Of a stretch of DNA of 64,000 nt, positions 27,913 to 37,491 are shown one piece after another. Position numbers and translations under genes: made by a program. Numbering within the stretch: position 1 is the first letter of the stretch; each line of letters starts with the position of its first letter. The notes beneath the pieces were generated by a model that saw nothing but the letters and a program-made list of their open reading frames with translations, searched no databases and was not told the DNA's origin. Source of the DNA: Altererythrobacter sp. CAU 1644 (GTDB lineage Bacteria; Pseudomonadota; Alphaproteobacteria; Sphingomonadales; Sphingomonadaceae); contig NZ_CP121106.1 in assembly GCF_029623755.1 (NCBI RefSeq), positions 2,980,352-3,044,351 on the forward strand, in the 5' to 3' direction.

Positions 27913-28350
27913 TTGAAAATGGTACTGACAACGATTGCTACCAGCGCTGTCGCGCTCTCAACACCGGCAATGGCCTCCAATGTCGAGGAGCTTTCCGTTC
28001 CAAGCCCGGTCGATTTTGCGGATGTGCGAAAGAAGACCGATGGGGTGATCGAACAGTTGATTGCGGGCAGAGTTGGGGAAACAATAGGCGAGATTTCTTC
28101 TGAGAATCCGCTTATGGCCGAGAAATCCAGCGACCTGAGAATGGTGGTTAGCCAGTTCCAGAACGCTGTCGAAACCTACGGCAAGATCGAATCATGCTCG
28201 CCTTGGGAGCAAAGCTACAAGTCGAACCTTCGCATCATAACGACATATGTGTGCCAGCATCGTGACGCGCTGATTTTTTGGGAGTTCCAGACCGATCGCC
28301 TTCCCAAAGGGTGGGTTTTCTCTAATTTCCGTTTCAACGGCAGCTTTTAG
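27913..28350 (+). CDS. Small exported protein, unknown function
   Basis: The 145-aa protein has a signal peptide (VLTTIATSAVALSTPAMAS) and a mature region with two Cys (ESCSPWEQ, TTYVCQH), probably a disulfide, ending WVFSNFRFNGSF. The fold resembles small periplasmic DUF3887-like domains only weakly. TTG 27913 lies six bases after GAGGAG; ATG 27919 is the alternative. A/T-ending codons are more frequent than in neighbours, hinting at later acquisition or weak expression. Confidence 0.6.
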   Translation: MKMVLTTIATSAVALSTPAMASNVEELSVPSPVDFADVRKKTDGVIEQLIAGRVGETIGEISSENPLMAEKSSDLRMVVSQFQNAVETYGKIESCSPWEQSYKSNLRIITTYVCQHRDALIFWEFQTDRLPKGWVFSNFRFNGSF

Positions 28351-28359
28351 CTAGACAGA

Positions 28360-28617
28360 TCAGCCCGCGCGCGGCTCGAGCCGCGTGACCTTGCCCAGAT
28401 CGCTCGCCTGCGCTTCCGTGATCATCGTGTCATGCTCGGCATAGAGGCGCTCGACGTCGGCCCGGCGATCGAGCAGCATGTGCGCAATCCCCGGCGCCAG
28501 GCTCTCACCATCGCCGATCTTTCCCAATAATGCAGCGAGGTCGCTTACCGTCGCTTCTTCGGGCGTCTTGAAAAATGCGCCCCTGCTGTCAAAAAATCCA
28601 ATACCCTGACGTGCCAT
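28360..28617 (-). CDS. Small conserved-looking protein, unknown function
   Basis: The 85-aa protein reads MARQGIGFFDSRGAFFKTPEEATVSDLAALLGKIGDGESLAPGIAHMLLDRR...; it is charged, has no signal or membrane helix, and looks helical. Codon use matches the neighbourhood and no larger gene competes on either strand, so I call it real. It converges with the 145-aa exported protein gene with 9 bp between stops. No family recognised. Confidence 0.6.
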   Translation of the reverse strand: MARQGIGFFDSRGAFFKTPEEATVSDLAALLGKIGDGESLAPGIAHMLLDRRADVERLYAEHDTMITEAQASDLGKVTRLEPRAG

Positions 28618-28756
28618 TTCGCAACTCCAATTTGCTCAATAGCGACTCGAAGGGCTCCCAGCATTTGACGAACAGCCGGAAATTGCCAGCGAATTTACCT
28701 TGATTCGTACAAGTACGGTAGGTGGGACTGAGGGGAATTCAGGATTATTGCACGGC

Positions 28757-29128
28757 TCAGAAGAGGCGCGAGCCGTTGGGGACCTTCACGTCCGGGGCGA
28801 ATAGAACGACCTCCCCCCTTTCATCGGCAAAACCCAGCGTCAGCACTTCGGAGATCGCCGGACCGATCTGGCGCGGCGGGAAGTTCACCACGGCGGCCAC
28901 CTGACGCCCGACCAGCTCGTCAGGGACATAGTTTGCGGCGATCTGCGCACAGCTCTTCTTCACACCGACGACCGGGCCAAAGTCGATCCGCAACCGATAG
29001 GAGGGCTTGCGTGCCTCGGGGAACTCCTCGGCCGCTATCACCGTGCCGATCCGGATATCCGCGCGCAGGAATGTCTCGAAATCGATCTCATCGGCGACGG
29101 GTGCTTCGGGAGAATGGTGCAGATGCAT
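28757..29128 (-). CDS. tRNA-binding-domain protein (CsaA-like)
   Basis: The 123-aa protein has a single OB-fold tRNA-binding domain (PF01588): FETFLRADIRIGTVIAAEEFPEARKPSYRLRIDFGP, VKKSCAQIAANYVPDELVGRQVAAVVNFPPRQIGPAISEVLTLGF, and the PNGSRLF end typical of CsaA-type proteins. In Bacillus, CsaA has chaperone-like activity; the role here is inferred. Start ATG 29128, four bases after the lipoprotein stop. It is the last gene of the run that begins at pccB. Confidence 0.87.
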   Translation of the reverse strand: MHLHHSPEAPVADEIDFETFLRADIRIGTVIAAEEFPEARKPSYRLRIDFGPVVGVKKSCAQIAANYVPDELVGRQVAAVVNFPPRQIGPAISEVLTLGFADERGEVVLFAPDVKVPNGSRLF

Positions 29129-29132
29129 CGCT

Positions 29133-29600
29133 TCAGTCCACACAAATCCCGAGCACTTCACCCTTGTCCCCCAGGTAGGTGTAGCAGCCGAAATTGTCGG
29201 TATTGGCCTGGCACTTGCCGACTGACGGGTCTGCCTGACCGTCTTCGATGCGACACTGACCCTCGCAATCGCTCGCCTTGCGGCAGACCTTGCCTGCGTC
29301 TGGATAGGGCACGGCGCAGCTATAGAGCCCCATCATGCCGCGCCGCTCGTACGTACCCCCTTGTGCGAGGCATTTGCTCTCTTCTGTGGGCGAATAGCCA
29401 TGCTCGCTCCCACCCACCTCGGGCAGCGCGGGCATGCCAGCCGAGACAACCTCTGTTGGAGGCTTGGTTGCAGGCTCGGTCGTGGGAGCCTCTTCGGTTG
29501 CTGCAACGGTCTGGTCGTCGATACCCTCGTCCATGACGCAGCCCGAGGTTAGGAGCAGCAGGATCGATGCGGCAGCGGAAGCCCAAGTCCGTCCAGTCAT
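29133..29600 (-). CDS. Cys-rich hypothetical lipoprotein
   Basis: The 155-aa protein has a lipobox (LLLLTSGC, Cys ~21), a Thr/Glu/Pro-rich linker (~30-55), and a C-terminal domain with eight or so cysteines (KCLAQGG, YSCAVPY, KVCRKASDCEGQCRIED, KCQANTDNFGCYTYL, GICVD). That pattern implies several disulfides in the periplasm or on the outer membrane. No family recognised. It lies nine bases after the alpha/beta hydrolase stop. Confidence 0.72.
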   Translation of the reverse strand: MTGRTWASAAASILLLLTSGCVMDEGIDDQTVAATEEAPTTEPATKPPTEVVSAGMPALPEVGGSEHGYSPTEESKCLAQGGTYERRGMMGLYSCAVPYPDAGKVCRKASDCEGQCRIEDGQADPSVGKCQANTDNFGCYTYLGDKGEVLGICVD

Positions 29601-29609
29601 GTCCTGCGT

Positions 29610-30620
29610 CTACTCATCTGCGGCAGTCAAATGCCTGCCGAGAAACTCTAGCAGGCGAGCCTTCAGCGTATGCTTGCTCAGGTCGTCACCCAGGCTGACC
29701 GCGCCCATCGGGTAGAAATGGCCGAATCCGGGTATCCACGCCGACTCTGATTGGATGCCCGCCGCCGAAAGCGTCCCCGCCACGGCCCGCGTCCCGATGA
29801 TCATGCCTTCAAGATCGTTTTGACCGACGATGAAGAGGCCCGGCGGCATGCCCGCCCGTGCAGTCTGGCGCAGGTCAAACCCGATGGTCGATCCGGAGAG
29901 CGAGAACATCGCCTTGACCGGGACGCCCATTCCATAGGCTGCGTTGATCGCCGTGATGGCCCCGGCCGAGAAACCGCCAACCGCAATGCGTTCCGGATCG
30001 ATCCCCAGCTCATCCGAATTGGCGCGCGCGAAGGAGACGGCGCTTGCCAGATCTTCGCTCGCAGCGAAGATCGTGCTCCACAGATGCTCGCGCGTAGCAT
30101 CGTCGAGCGGCGGCAATCCCATGCGCCCGCGGACCACGTCGACCCGGGCGGTTGTTGCAGGATCCCACGCCATCGCCTTGGGCAGCAGTGTCGCTGGATC
30201 GAGCCCGGCGGGCATGGCGGGGGCTTCCACCATGAGCCGGTATTCGATCGACAGGCAGACATAGCCTTCTGCGGCAAAGGTTCGGCAATACTCGCCCATG
30301 GCCGAGTCCGAGGCGCCGTTCTCCTCGAACCGCGCGGTGCCCTTGGAGCCGCGCAGGAAGGCACCGCCGAAGGCGAGGATGACCGCGGGACGGTCCGCCA
30401 GCGGCTTACCATCGGCCAATGGCTGATAGACGTCGAGCTTGAGATCGCGGGCGCGTGGATCGCCGCCTGAAGCACCGACCAGCCCCTGACCATAGGTCAC
30501 GTCGGTCTGCACCGAAAAGGCGTAGCTACCGTCCGCGAAATCCTCCGCCTTTGCGGCAGAAGGATAGGACAGGAGCAGTGCGAAGGCCCCTGCAATTCCA
30601 GCCCAGGCCCTCAACATCAT
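29610..30620 (-). CDS. Exported alpha/beta hydrolase (carboxylesterase-like)
   Basis: The 336-aa protein has a signal peptide (LRAWAGIAGAFALLLSYPSAAKA), the oxyanion-hole strand VILAFGGAFLRGSKG (HGG variant with Phe), nucleophile GFSAG (~residue 217), and a late GFGHF catalytic His. The fold resembles BD-FAE/esterase enzymes acting on short acyl or feruloyl esters. Either of two adjacent ATGs (30620, 30617) could start; the second is better spaced from AGGGAGG. It lies 15 bp after pccA. Confidence 0.85.
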   Translation of the reverse strand: MMLRAWAGIAGAFALLLSYPSAAKAEDFADGSYAFSVQTDVTYGQGLVGASGGDPRARDLKLDVYQPLADGKPLADRPAVILAFGGAFLRGSKGTARFEENGASDSAMGEYCRTFAAEGYVCLSIEYRLMVEAPAMPAGLDPATLLPKAMAWDPATTARVDVVRGRMGLPPLDDATREHLWSTIFAASEDLASAVSFARANSDELGIDPERIAVGGFSAGAITAINAAYGMGVPVKAMFSLSGSTIGFDLRQTARAGMPPGLFIVGQNDLEGMIIGTRAVAGTLSAAGIQSESAWIPGFGHFYPMGAVSLGDDLSKHTLKARLLEFLGRHLTAADE

Positions 30621-30635
30621 GATCCTCCCTTTGTC

Positions 30636-32657
30636 CTACTCCAGCTCGAGGATTATCGCATCCACCGCCAGGCTGTCACCCTCCGCAGCGTTGACCTTGG
30701 CCACGACCGCCTGCTTTTCGGCACGCAAGATGTTTTCCATCTTCATAGCTTCGACGGTGGCGAGCGGCTGGCCGGGCTGGACTTCCTCGCCCTCGCCCAC
30801 GTGGAGCTTCACCAGCAGACCGGGCATCGGGCAGATCAGCAGTTTCGAAAGATCGGGCGGTTCCTTCTCGATCATGTGCTGCGCCAGATGCGCGATCCGC
30901 TGCGGCAAGACGCGCAGATGCTGGGTCGCGCCGCGCGTGGTGATGTCATAACCCATCCGCGTCTGAGCCAGCTGGATCGTCAGCGCCTCCTCGCCCAGCT
31001 CGACATCGATCATTCGCTCGCCCGGCGTGTAGTCGAAGCTGACCTCGACCGGCTCGCCGTCGACGGTGATGGCATCCTCTTCCAGCGAGACGGCGTATTC
31101 GGTGTCGCCAATCTTCACCTGCCAATCGCCCGGCGCGTAGAGCGGGCCGTCGAGTTGCTGGTCGATCCGGCGCGCCCGGTTGGCATCTGCAGTCGCAATC
31201 ACGCCGCCAACTGCCGCCAATCCGCGCAGCAAGCCGCTCGACGCGGCAGCGCCTTCGAAACCTTCCGGATATTCTTCGGCGATGAAGCCGGTGGTCAATT
31301 CGCCCGAGCGGAAGCGCGGGTGCTGCATGATCGCGCTGAGGAAATCGACATTGTGCCCCAACCCTTCGATGCGGAATGCGTCGAGCGCCTGGATCTGGAG
31401 GTTGGCCGCCTCGTCGCGCGTCTCGCCCCAGGTGATCAGCTTGGCGATCATCGGGTCATAGAACATGCTGACTTCGCCGCCTTCGTAGACGCCGTCGTCG
31501 ACGCGAATTCCGTCGATGCCGCGGCGGCCGTTCTCCGCGCCGTCATCGGTCCACGGCTCGACCGGCGGCTGGTAGTGGATGAGCCGCCCCGTCGAGGGGA
31601 GGAAGCCGCGATAGGGATCTTCGGCATAGACGCGGTTCTCGATCGCCCAACCGTCGATTTTCACATCGTCCTGTGTGAACGACAGTTTCTCGCCCGCCGC
31701 GACGCGGATCATCTGCTCCACCAGGTCTACGCCGGTGATCGCTTCGGTTACGGGGTGTTCCACCTGCAGGCGGGTGTTCATTTCGAGGAAGTAGAAGCTC
31801 TCACCGGTCTTGTCGGCACCGCTGACGATCAGCTCCACTGTACCCGCCGAGTGGTAGTTCACCGCCTTCGACAGCGCGACGCATTGCTCACCCATGGCCT
31901 TGCGCATCTGCGGCGTGACGAAGGGCGACGGCGCTTCTTCGACCACCTTCTGGTGGCGGCGCTGGATCGAGCATTCGCGCTCATTAAGGTAGATCACGTT
32001 GCCATGCTTGTCGCCGAGGATCTGGATCTCGATATGACGCGGATCCTCGATGAACTTCTCGATGAAGACACGGTCGTCGCCGAAGGAGTTGAGCCCCTCG
32101 CGCTTGGTCGCCTCGAAGCCTTCGCGCACGTCCTTTTCCGAGTACGCGAGACGCATGCCCTTGCCCCCGCCACCGGCGCTGGCCTTCATCATCACCGGAT
32201 AGCCGATCTCTTCGGAGATCCGCACGGCGTGGTCGGTATCCTCGATCTCGCCGACGAAGCCGGGGACGACATTGACGCCCGCTTCCTTGGCGAGTTTCTT
32301 GGACTCGATCTTGTCGCCCATCGCCGCGATCGCGTTCACCGGCGGGCCGATGAAGGCGATGCCTTCCTTCTCCAGCGCCTCGACGAAGCTCGCACGCTCG
32401 GAGAGGAAGCCATAGCCCGGATGCACCGCCTCAGCGCCGGTCTGCTTGCAGGCCTCGATGATCTTGTCGGCGATCAGATAGCTTTCGGCGGCGGGTGGCG
32501 GGCCGATATGGACAGCCTCGTCCGCCATCTTGACGAAGGGCGCGCGGGCATCGGCATCCGAATAGACCGCAACGGTCTGGATACCCATGCGACGCGCGGT
32601 CTTGATGACTCGGCAGGCGATCTCGCCACGGTTTGCGATGAGGATTTTCTTGAACAT
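30636..32657 (-). CDS. pccA: Propionyl-CoA carboxylase alpha (biotin carboxylase/BCCP) subunit
   Basis: The 673-aa protein has a biotin carboxylase domain (KILIANRGEIACRVIKTARRMG..., GGGGKGMRLAYSEKDV ATP-grasp loop, FLEMNTRLQVEHPVTE), a linking domain, and a C-terminal biotinyl domain with VEAMKMEN (biotin Lys ~638). With PccB it carboxylates propionyl-CoA to methylmalonyl-CoA. The operon context with mutase and epimerase selects propionyl-CoA over other acyl-CoAs. The ATG overlaps the mutase stop (TAATG). Confidence 0.95.
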   Translation of the reverse strand: MFKKILIANRGEIACRVIKTARRMGIQTVAVYSDADARAPFVKMADEAVHIGPPPAAESYLIADKIIEACKQTGAEAVHPGYGFLSERASFVEALEKEGIAFIGPPVNAIAAMGDKIESKKLAKEAGVNVVPGFVGEIEDTDHAVRISEEIGYPVMMKASAGGGGKGMRLAYSEKDVREGFEATKREGLNSFGDDRVFIEKFIEDPRHIEIQILGDKHGNVIYLNERECSIQRRHQKVVEEAPSPFVTPQMRKAMGEQCVALSKAVNYHSAGTVELIVSGADKTGESFYFLEMNTRLQVEHPVTEAITGVDLVEQMIRVAAGEKLSFTQDDVKIDGWAIENRVYAEDPYRGFLPSTGRLIHYQPPVEPWTDDGAENGRRGIDGIRVDDGVYEGGEVSMFYDPMIAKLITWGETRDEAANLQIQALDAFRIEGLGHNVDFLSAIMQHPRFRSGELTTGFIAEEYPEGFEGAAASSGLLRGLAAVGGVIATADANRARRIDQQLDGPLYAPGDWQVKIGDTEYAVSLEEDAITVDGEPVEVSFDYTPGERMIDVELGEEALTIQLAQTRMGYDITTRGATQHLRVLPQRIAHLAQHMIEKEPPDLSKLLICPMPGLLVKLHVGEGEEVQPGQPLATVEAMKMENILRAEKQAVVAKVNAAEGDSLAVDAIILELE

Positions 32658-34930
32658 TATTCGGCAGCCTCGTCGAGTTCATCGCCCGCAGGCGGCATGT
32701 TGTGGCCAAGCAAAGTCAGGATATCGGCAGCGCATTCGACCACGTTCGAGCCGGGGCCGTAGATGCCCTGTACGCCCTTTTCGCGCAGGAAATCATAGTC
32801 TTGCGGTGGGATCACTCCGCCGGCGGTGACCTTGATATCGGGGCGACCGGCGGCGCGCAGCATGTCGATCAGTTCGGGGATCAGCGTCTTGTGCCCGGCG
32901 GCTAAGCTCGATGCGCCGACCACGTCGACCTCGTTTTCGAGCGCCATCTTCGCGGTTTCCTTGGGTGTCTGGAACAGCGGCCCGGCGATTACGTCGAAGC
33001 CCATGTCGGCAAAGGCTGATGCGATCACATTGGCGCCGCGATCGTGCCCGTCCTGGCCCATCTTGGCGACCATGATGCGGGGCTTGCGGCCCAGCCGCCG
33101 CTCGACCGCCTCGACCCCGCGCGCAACCTGTGCGTACCGGGCATCCTCGGCATAGGCCTTCTCATACACCCCGCGCACCGGGCGGGGCATGGTGTCGTAA
33201 CGCCCGAAGGCCTCTTCCATCGCCTTGGAAATTTCACCCAGCGTCGCGTCGTGGCGCGCAGCCTCGACCGCGCGCGCGAGCAGGTTGATATCGCCCTTGC
33301 CCTGCATCTCGGCCAGTACCGAAGGCGGCAGGGGAATGCCTTTCTCATCGCGCCCGTCGCTGAGCGCTGCACGATGCGCGACCGGATCGGAGGCGGCCGC
33401 CTCGGTCAGCGCCTTCAGCGCGGCTTGGCAGGCTTCCTCGTCGCGGGTCTCGCGCACGCGCTTGAGCCGGGCGATCTGCGCCTCGCGCACCGCGTGGTTG
33501 TCGATGTCGAGCGTGTCGAGGTGCTCTTCCTTGGCGAGCCGGTACTTGTTGACGCCGACGATCACCGTATCGCCCTTGTCCACGCTGGTCTGTTTCTCCG
33601 CCGCGGCCATCTCGATCGCCGCCTTGGGCTTGCCGGAATCGACATAGGCGGTCATCCCGCCCGCCGCATCGACCTCGGCGATCAGCGCTTCGGCTTCCTC
33701 GACCAGTTTCGCGGTCAGCGCCTCGATGTAATAGCTGCCACCGAGCGGATCGACGACATTGGTGATTCCGCTTTCTTCTTGAAGCACCAGCTGGGTGTTG
33801 CGCGCGATACGGGCGGAAAAGTCGGTCGGCAGCGCAATCGCTTCGTCGAGCGCATTGGTGTGGAGGCTCTGCGTGCCGCCCAGCGTCGCCGCCATCGCTT
33901 CCACGGTCGTGCGGATGACGTTGTTGTAGGGGTCCTGCTCCTGCAGCGAGACACCACTGGTCTGGCAGTGGGTGCGCAGCATCTTCGAACGTTCGCTCTG
34001 TGCGCCGAGGCCGGCCATCACGCGGTACCACAGCGTCCGCGCCGCGCGCAGTTTGGCGATCTCCATGAAGAAGTTCATGCCGATACCGAAGAAGAAGCTC
34101 AGACGACCAGCAAAGGCATCGATATCGAGCCCCGCAGCCATGGCGCGCTGGGCGTATTCCTTGCCGTCGGCGATGGTGAAGGCAAGCTCCTGCACCGCCG
34201 TCGCTCCGGCCTCGTGCATGTGATAGCCCGAGATCGAAATGCTGTTGAATTTCGGCATGTTGGCCGAGGTGTATGCGATGATATCCGAAACGATCCGCAT
34301 GCTCGGCTCGGGCGGGTAGATATAGGTGTTGCGGACCATGAACTCCTTGAGGATGTCGTTCTGGATGGTCCCGTCGAGCTGATCCTGGCTCACCCCCTGC
34401 CGCTCGGCTGCAACGATGAAGAAGGCGAGCACCGGGATCACCGCGCCGTTCATGGTCATGGAAACCGACATCTCGTCGAGCGGGATCTGGTCGAACAGGA
34501 TTTCCATGTCGCGCACAGTGTCGATCGCGACGCCGGCCTTGCCGACATCACCGACGACGCGCGGGTGGTCACTGTCGTAACCGCGATGGGTGGCAAGGTC
34601 GAAAGCGACCGATAGGCCCTTCTGCCCGGCGGCGAGGTTGCGGCGATAGAAAGCGTTGGACTCTTCCGCCGTGGAGAAGCCCGCATATTGCCGGATCGTC
34701 CACGGGCGGCCCGCATACATGCTCGCCTTCACCCCGCGCGTGAAAGGCGCGAAACCGGGCAGGCCGGGATCGAGGTCGGCGGTATCATCCTGTGTGTAGA
34801 GCGGCTTGATATCGAAGCCTTCGGGCGTGGCCCAGGTCAGGTCGCGCCCCTTCACTTCCTTCTCGGCAAGGGCGTTCCAGTCTGCTGGGGTTGGGCCGGA
34901 TTTATTGGTGTCGGTCATCGGTTTGTCCAT
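32657..34930 (-). CDS. scpA: Methylmalonyl-CoA mutase
   Basis: The 757-aa B12 enzyme converts (R)-methylmalonyl-CoA to succinyl-CoA. The N-terminal catalytic barrel includes [51 protein letters not shown] and the [14 protein letters not shown] segment. The C-terminal cobalamin domain has [21 protein letters not shown] (the lower axial His), [12 protein letters not shown] and GGVIPPQDY. It is a single-chain homodimeric type. ATG 34930 and 34918 are both possible starts. It overlaps pccA by one base. Confidence 0.96.
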   Translation of the reverse strand: MDKPMTDTNKSGPTPADWNALAEKEVKGRDLTWATPEGFDIKPLYTQDDTADLDPGLPGFAPFTRGVKASMYAGRPWTIRQYAGFSTAEESNAFYRRNLAAGQKGLSVAFDLATHRGYDSDHPRVVGDVGKAGVAIDTVRDMEILFDQIPLDEMSVSMTMNGAVIPVLAFFIVAAERQGVSQDQLDGTIQNDILKEFMVRNTYIYPPEPSMRIVSDIIAYTSANMPKFNSISISGYHMHEAGATAVQELAFTIADGKEYAQRAMAAGLDIDAFAGRLSFFFGIGMNFFMEIAKLRAARTLWYRVMAGLGAQSERSKMLRTHCQTSGVSLQEQDPYNNVIRTTVEAMAATLGGTQSLHTNALDEAIALPTDFSARIARNTQLVLQEESGITNVVDPLGGSYYIEALTAKLVEEAEALIAEVDAAGGMTAYVDSGKPKAAIEMAAAEKQTSVDKGDTVIVGVNKYRLAKEEHLDTLDIDNHAVREAQIARLKRVRETRDEEACQAALKALTEAAASDPVAHRAALSDGRDEKGIPLPPSVLAEMQGKGDINLLARAVEAARHDATLGEISKAMEEAFGRYDTMPRPVRGVYEKAYAEDARYAQVARGVEAVERRLGRKPRIMVAKMGQDGHDRGANVIASAFADMGFDVIAGPLFQTPKETAKMALENEVDVVGASSLAAGHKTLIPELIDMLRAAGRPDIKVTAGGVIPPQDYDFLREKGVQGIYGPGSNVVECAADILTLLGHNMPPAGDELDEAAE

Positions 34931-34945
34931 TGCGCTAGGGGGTGG

Positions 34946-35395
34946 TCAGTTCGACCAGTGCGCATCGTCCTTCGGCGTTTCCATGATTTCGGTCAGCTGA
35001 CCCATCATGTCCTTGGGGTGGAGGAAGAAGATCGGCGTGCCATGCGCGCCAATCCGCGTCGGGCCGAGAATGCGCTTGCCCAGCCCTTCGAACCAGGTGC
35101 GCGCATCCTCGATATCCTCGACCTCGTAGCAGAGATGGTGCTGCCCGCCGGACGGGTTCTTTTCGAGGAAGCCCGTCAGCGGGCTATCTGGGCCCAGCGG
35201 CTCGATCAGTTCGATCTGCGTGCCGTGCGTCCCGTTCTCGCCCGGCGTGTCGACGAAGCAGACCTTCACCCCCTGCGCCTCGAGATCGAAGGGCTCGTGG
35301 AACGAGGTCGCGCCCATGACATCGCGGTAATAGCGCAGCGATTCCTCGATCGAGGGCGTGGCGACGCCGATGTGGTTGAGACGGCCGAGTTTCAT
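34946..35395 (-). CDS. mce: Methylmalonyl-CoA epimerase
   Basis: The 149-aa vicinal-oxygen-chelate protein has two half-domains: LGRLNHIGVATPSIEESLRYYRDVMG (metal His) and GGQHHLCYEVEDIEDARTWFEGLG (second His). ELIEPL and FLHPKDMMGQLTEIME provide the Glu ligands. It interconverts the two methylmalonyl-CoA epimers between PccAB and the mutase. Length is typical. Its stop lies 15 bp before the mutase start. Confidence 0.95.
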   Translation of the reverse strand: MKLGRLNHIGVATPSIEESLRYYRDVMGATSFHEPFDLEAQGVKVCFVDTPGENGTHGTQIELIEPLGPDSPLTGFLEKNPSGGQHHLCYEVEDIEDARTWFEGLGKRILGPTRIGAHGTPIFFLHPKDMMGQLTEIMETPKDDAHWSN

Positions 35396-35403
35396 GTCTG
35401 CAC

Positions 35404-35850
35404 CTATTTTTCCTGCACTAAGTCTCTATTCGTCATTCGAGATCGAACCTCGTCGAAAAAGAATGCTCTCGGCTGGTTCAAGACTCGAGCGTTTATCCGC
35501 CGCTTCGGTTTGCCGTGCCGAAATATGTCGATGGCTCCATCGCCAACCTCTATCCGCGAGATCTCACCAAGCGGGATTCGTTCATAGGGGATCATCCAAA
35601 TCCTCAATTCGCCTTGATCGACTTCCAAGGCCAGTCGTCGGACAATAACGTGCCAAAGATGGGGGAGTCCAAAGAGAAGCAGCCAGAGTGAACCGAGAAC
35701 AACTGCCCAACCACGCCAATTCAAGTCGCCACCGCTCTTTAGCGAATACCGTCCTCCGCTCTCAGGTAAGAACACAGCCAAGAAGAGCGTCAGGATAAAA
35801 AAACCGACCGCCCAAATGACCGTCCAATCACGATAGCCAAGTCTGCTCAC
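35404..35850 (-). CDS. Two-helix membrane protein inside the propionyl-CoA operon, unknown function
   Basis: The 148-aa protein has two membrane helices ([20 protein letters not shown] and [25 protein letters not shown]) and a PH-like C-terminal domain ([38 protein letters not shown]). GTG 35850 overlaps the pccB stop (GTGA), so it is translationally coupled; an ATG at 35877 is a less likely start. A/T-ending codons are clearly more common than in the flanking pcc genes, suggesting insertion into an older operon. No pathway role is known. Confidence 0.72.
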   Translation of the reverse strand: MSRLGYRDWTVIWAVGFFILTLFLAVFLPESGGRYSLKSGGDLNWRGWAVVLGSLWLLLFGLPHLWHVIVRRLALEVDQGELRIWMIPYERIPLGEISRIEVGDGAIDIFRHGKPKRRINARVLNQPRAFFFDEVRSRMTNRDLVQEK

Positions 35851-37379
35851 AGCGGAATATTGTCGTGCTTCTTCCACGGGTTCTCGAGCTGCTTGCCGCG
35901 CAGCTTGCGCAGGCCCAGCGCGATCCTCCGGCGGGTCGAGTGCGGGTAGATCACCTCGTCGATGTAGCCGCGCTGCGCCGCCACGAAGGGATTGGCGAAG
36001 CGGTCTTCGTATTCCTTGGTCTTCTCGGCGATCTTGTCTGGATCGTCACGGTCCTGGCGGAAGATGATCTCCACCGCGCCCTTTGCGCCCATCACGGCGA
36101 TTTCGGCGGTGGGCCAGGCGTAGTTGAGGTCACCGCGCAGGTGCTTTGACGCCATCACATCATAGGCGCCGCCATAGGCCTTGCGGGTGATGACGGTGAT
36201 CTTGGGCACGGTCGCCTCGGCATAGGCGAAGAGCAGCTTGGCGCCGTGCTTGATGATGCCATTGTGCTCCTGCGCCGTGCCGGGAAGGAAGCCGGGCACA
36301 TCGACGAAGGTCAGGATCGGTATCTCGAAGGCGTCGCAGAAGCGCACGAAACGCGCGGCCTTCTTGGACGAGTTGATGTCGAGCACGCCGGCGAGAACCA
36401 TCGGCTGGTTCGCCACAACGCCCACGGTGCGCCCTTCGACCCGGCCGAAACCACAGATGATGTTGGCGGCGTGGTTGGGCTGGACCTCGAAGAAGTCGCC
36501 TTCGTCCAGCGTCTTCCTGATGATCTCGTGCATGTCATAGGGCTGGTTGGCATTGTCGGGGATCAGCGTATCGAGGCTCGCTTCCTCTCGGTCGAAGGGG
36601 TCCGAGGTCGGGCGCTCGGGCACTTCCTCGCGGTTCGACAGCGGCAGGTAGTCGAAGAAATCGCGCGTCGCCATCAGCGCTTCGATGTCGTTTTCGAATG
36701 CGACATCGGCAACGCTCGTCTTGGTGGTATGCGTCACCGCACCGCCCAGCTCTTCCTGGGTTACGACTTCGTTGGTGACGGTCTTCACCACGTCCGGCCC
36801 CGTCACGAACATGTAGGAGCTGTCCTTCACCATGAAGATGAAGTCGGTCATGGCGGGCGAATAGACCGCCCCACCCGCGCACGGGCCCATGATGAGGCTG
36901 ATCTGCGGCACGACACCGCTCGCCAGCACGTTGCGCTGGAACACATCGGCATATCCGCCGAGCGAGGCCACGCCTTCCTGGATGCGCGCGCCGCCGCTGT
37001 CGTTGAGGCCGATCACGGGAGCGCCGTATCGCATCGCGCTCTCCATCACCTTACAGATCTTCTCGGCGTGCCGCTTGGACAATGAGCCGCCGAATACGGT
37101 GAAATCCTGGCTGAAGACGTACACCAGCCGCCCGTTGATCGTGCCGCTGCCCGTGACCACGCCATCGCCGGGGATCTTCTGCGCATCCATCCCGAAATCG
37201 ACGCAATCGTGTTCGACATAGGTGTCGAGTTCTTCAAAGCTGCCTTCGTCCAACAGCACGTCGAGCCGCTCGCGCGCGGTCAGCTTGCCCTTGGCGTGCT
37301 GAGCCGCAATGCGCTTCTCGCCCCCGCCCAGCGTTGCTGCGGCACGACGGCGTTCCATTTCAGCGATATTCGCAGACAT
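35847..37379 (-). CDS. pccB: Propionyl-CoA carboxylase beta (carboxyltransferase) subunit
   Basis: The 510-aa carboxyltransferase has two crotonase-like halves: [31 protein letters not shown]..., [20 protein letters not shown] and [24 protein letters not shown], then [52 protein letters not shown]. It transfers the carboxyl from PccA biotin to propionyl-CoA. GGGGTTGGG precedes ATG 37379. The divergent regulator gene and TTTGCAAA sites upstream suggest control by propionyl-CoA supply. Confidence 0.96.
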   Translation of the reverse strand: MSANIAEMERRRAAATLGGGEKRIAAQHAKGKLTARERLDVLLDEGSFEELDTYVEHDCVDFGMDAQKIPGDGVVTGSGTINGRLVYVFSQDFTVFGGSLSKRHAEKICKVMESAMRYGAPVIGLNDSGGARIQEGVASLGGYADVFQRNVLASGVVPQISLIMGPCAGGAVYSPAMTDFIFMVKDSSYMFVTGPDVVKTVTNEVVTQEELGGAVTHTTKTSVADVAFENDIEALMATRDFFDYLPLSNREEVPERPTSDPFDREEASLDTLIPDNANQPYDMHEIIRKTLDEGDFFEVQPNHAANIICGFGRVEGRTVGVVANQPMVLAGVLDINSSKKAARFVRFCDAFEIPILTFVDVPGFLPGTAQEHNGIIKHGAKLLFAYAEATVPKITVITRKAYGGAYDVMASKHLRGDLNYAWPTAEIAVMGAKGAVEIIFRQDRDDPDKIAEKTKEYEDRFANPFVAAQRGYIDEVIYPHSTRRRIALGLRKLRGKQLENPWKKHDNIPL

Positions 37380-37439
37380 CCCAACCCCTGCAATTGATCA
37401 TGCAAACCTTGCCCTTGCAGCGAAAACGCCCGAAAAGCC

Positions 37440-37485
37440 AATGTAAAGTTGCAAATTTGCAAAGCTCAACTTTGCAAACTATGTT
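37440..37485. promoter_or_regulatory. Divergent pccB/regulator control region with TTTGCAAA operator half-sites
   Basis: Exact TTTGCAAA occurs at 37456-37463 and 37471-37478, plus GTTGCAAA at 37448-37455; TTGCAAATTTGCAA is a perfect palindrome. For the plus gene, TTGCAA (37457-37462), a 17-bp spacer and TATGTT (37480-37485) form a promoter whose start would fall at the ATG, making the mRNA leaderless. For pccB, TACATT (37440-37445) is a candidate -10. TTTGCAAA repeats are the reported sites of the ScfR-type regulator PccR of Rhodobacter, there with a 4-bp spacer; the spacing here differs. Confidence 0.7.
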
Positions 37486-37491
37486 AGCCCA

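Noticed and set aside
30801..32762. 653-aa plus-strand open frame opposite pccA
   Set aside because: It lies wholly antisense to pccA, lacks recognisable domains, and is the mirror effect of strong G/C third-position bias.
33044..34615. 523-aa plus-strand open frame opposite the mutase gene
   Set aside because: Antisense to a full-length methylmalonyl-CoA mutase; no domain seen.
35404..35877. Start of the 148-aa membrane protein at ATG 35877
   Set aside because: It would overlap pccB by 31 bp, whereas GTG 35850 gives the common 4-bp GTGA overlap.
37448..37478. TTTGCAAA cluster as the start of a CRISPR-like array
   Set aside because: Units are only 8 bp with unequal short spacing; this is an operator cluster.
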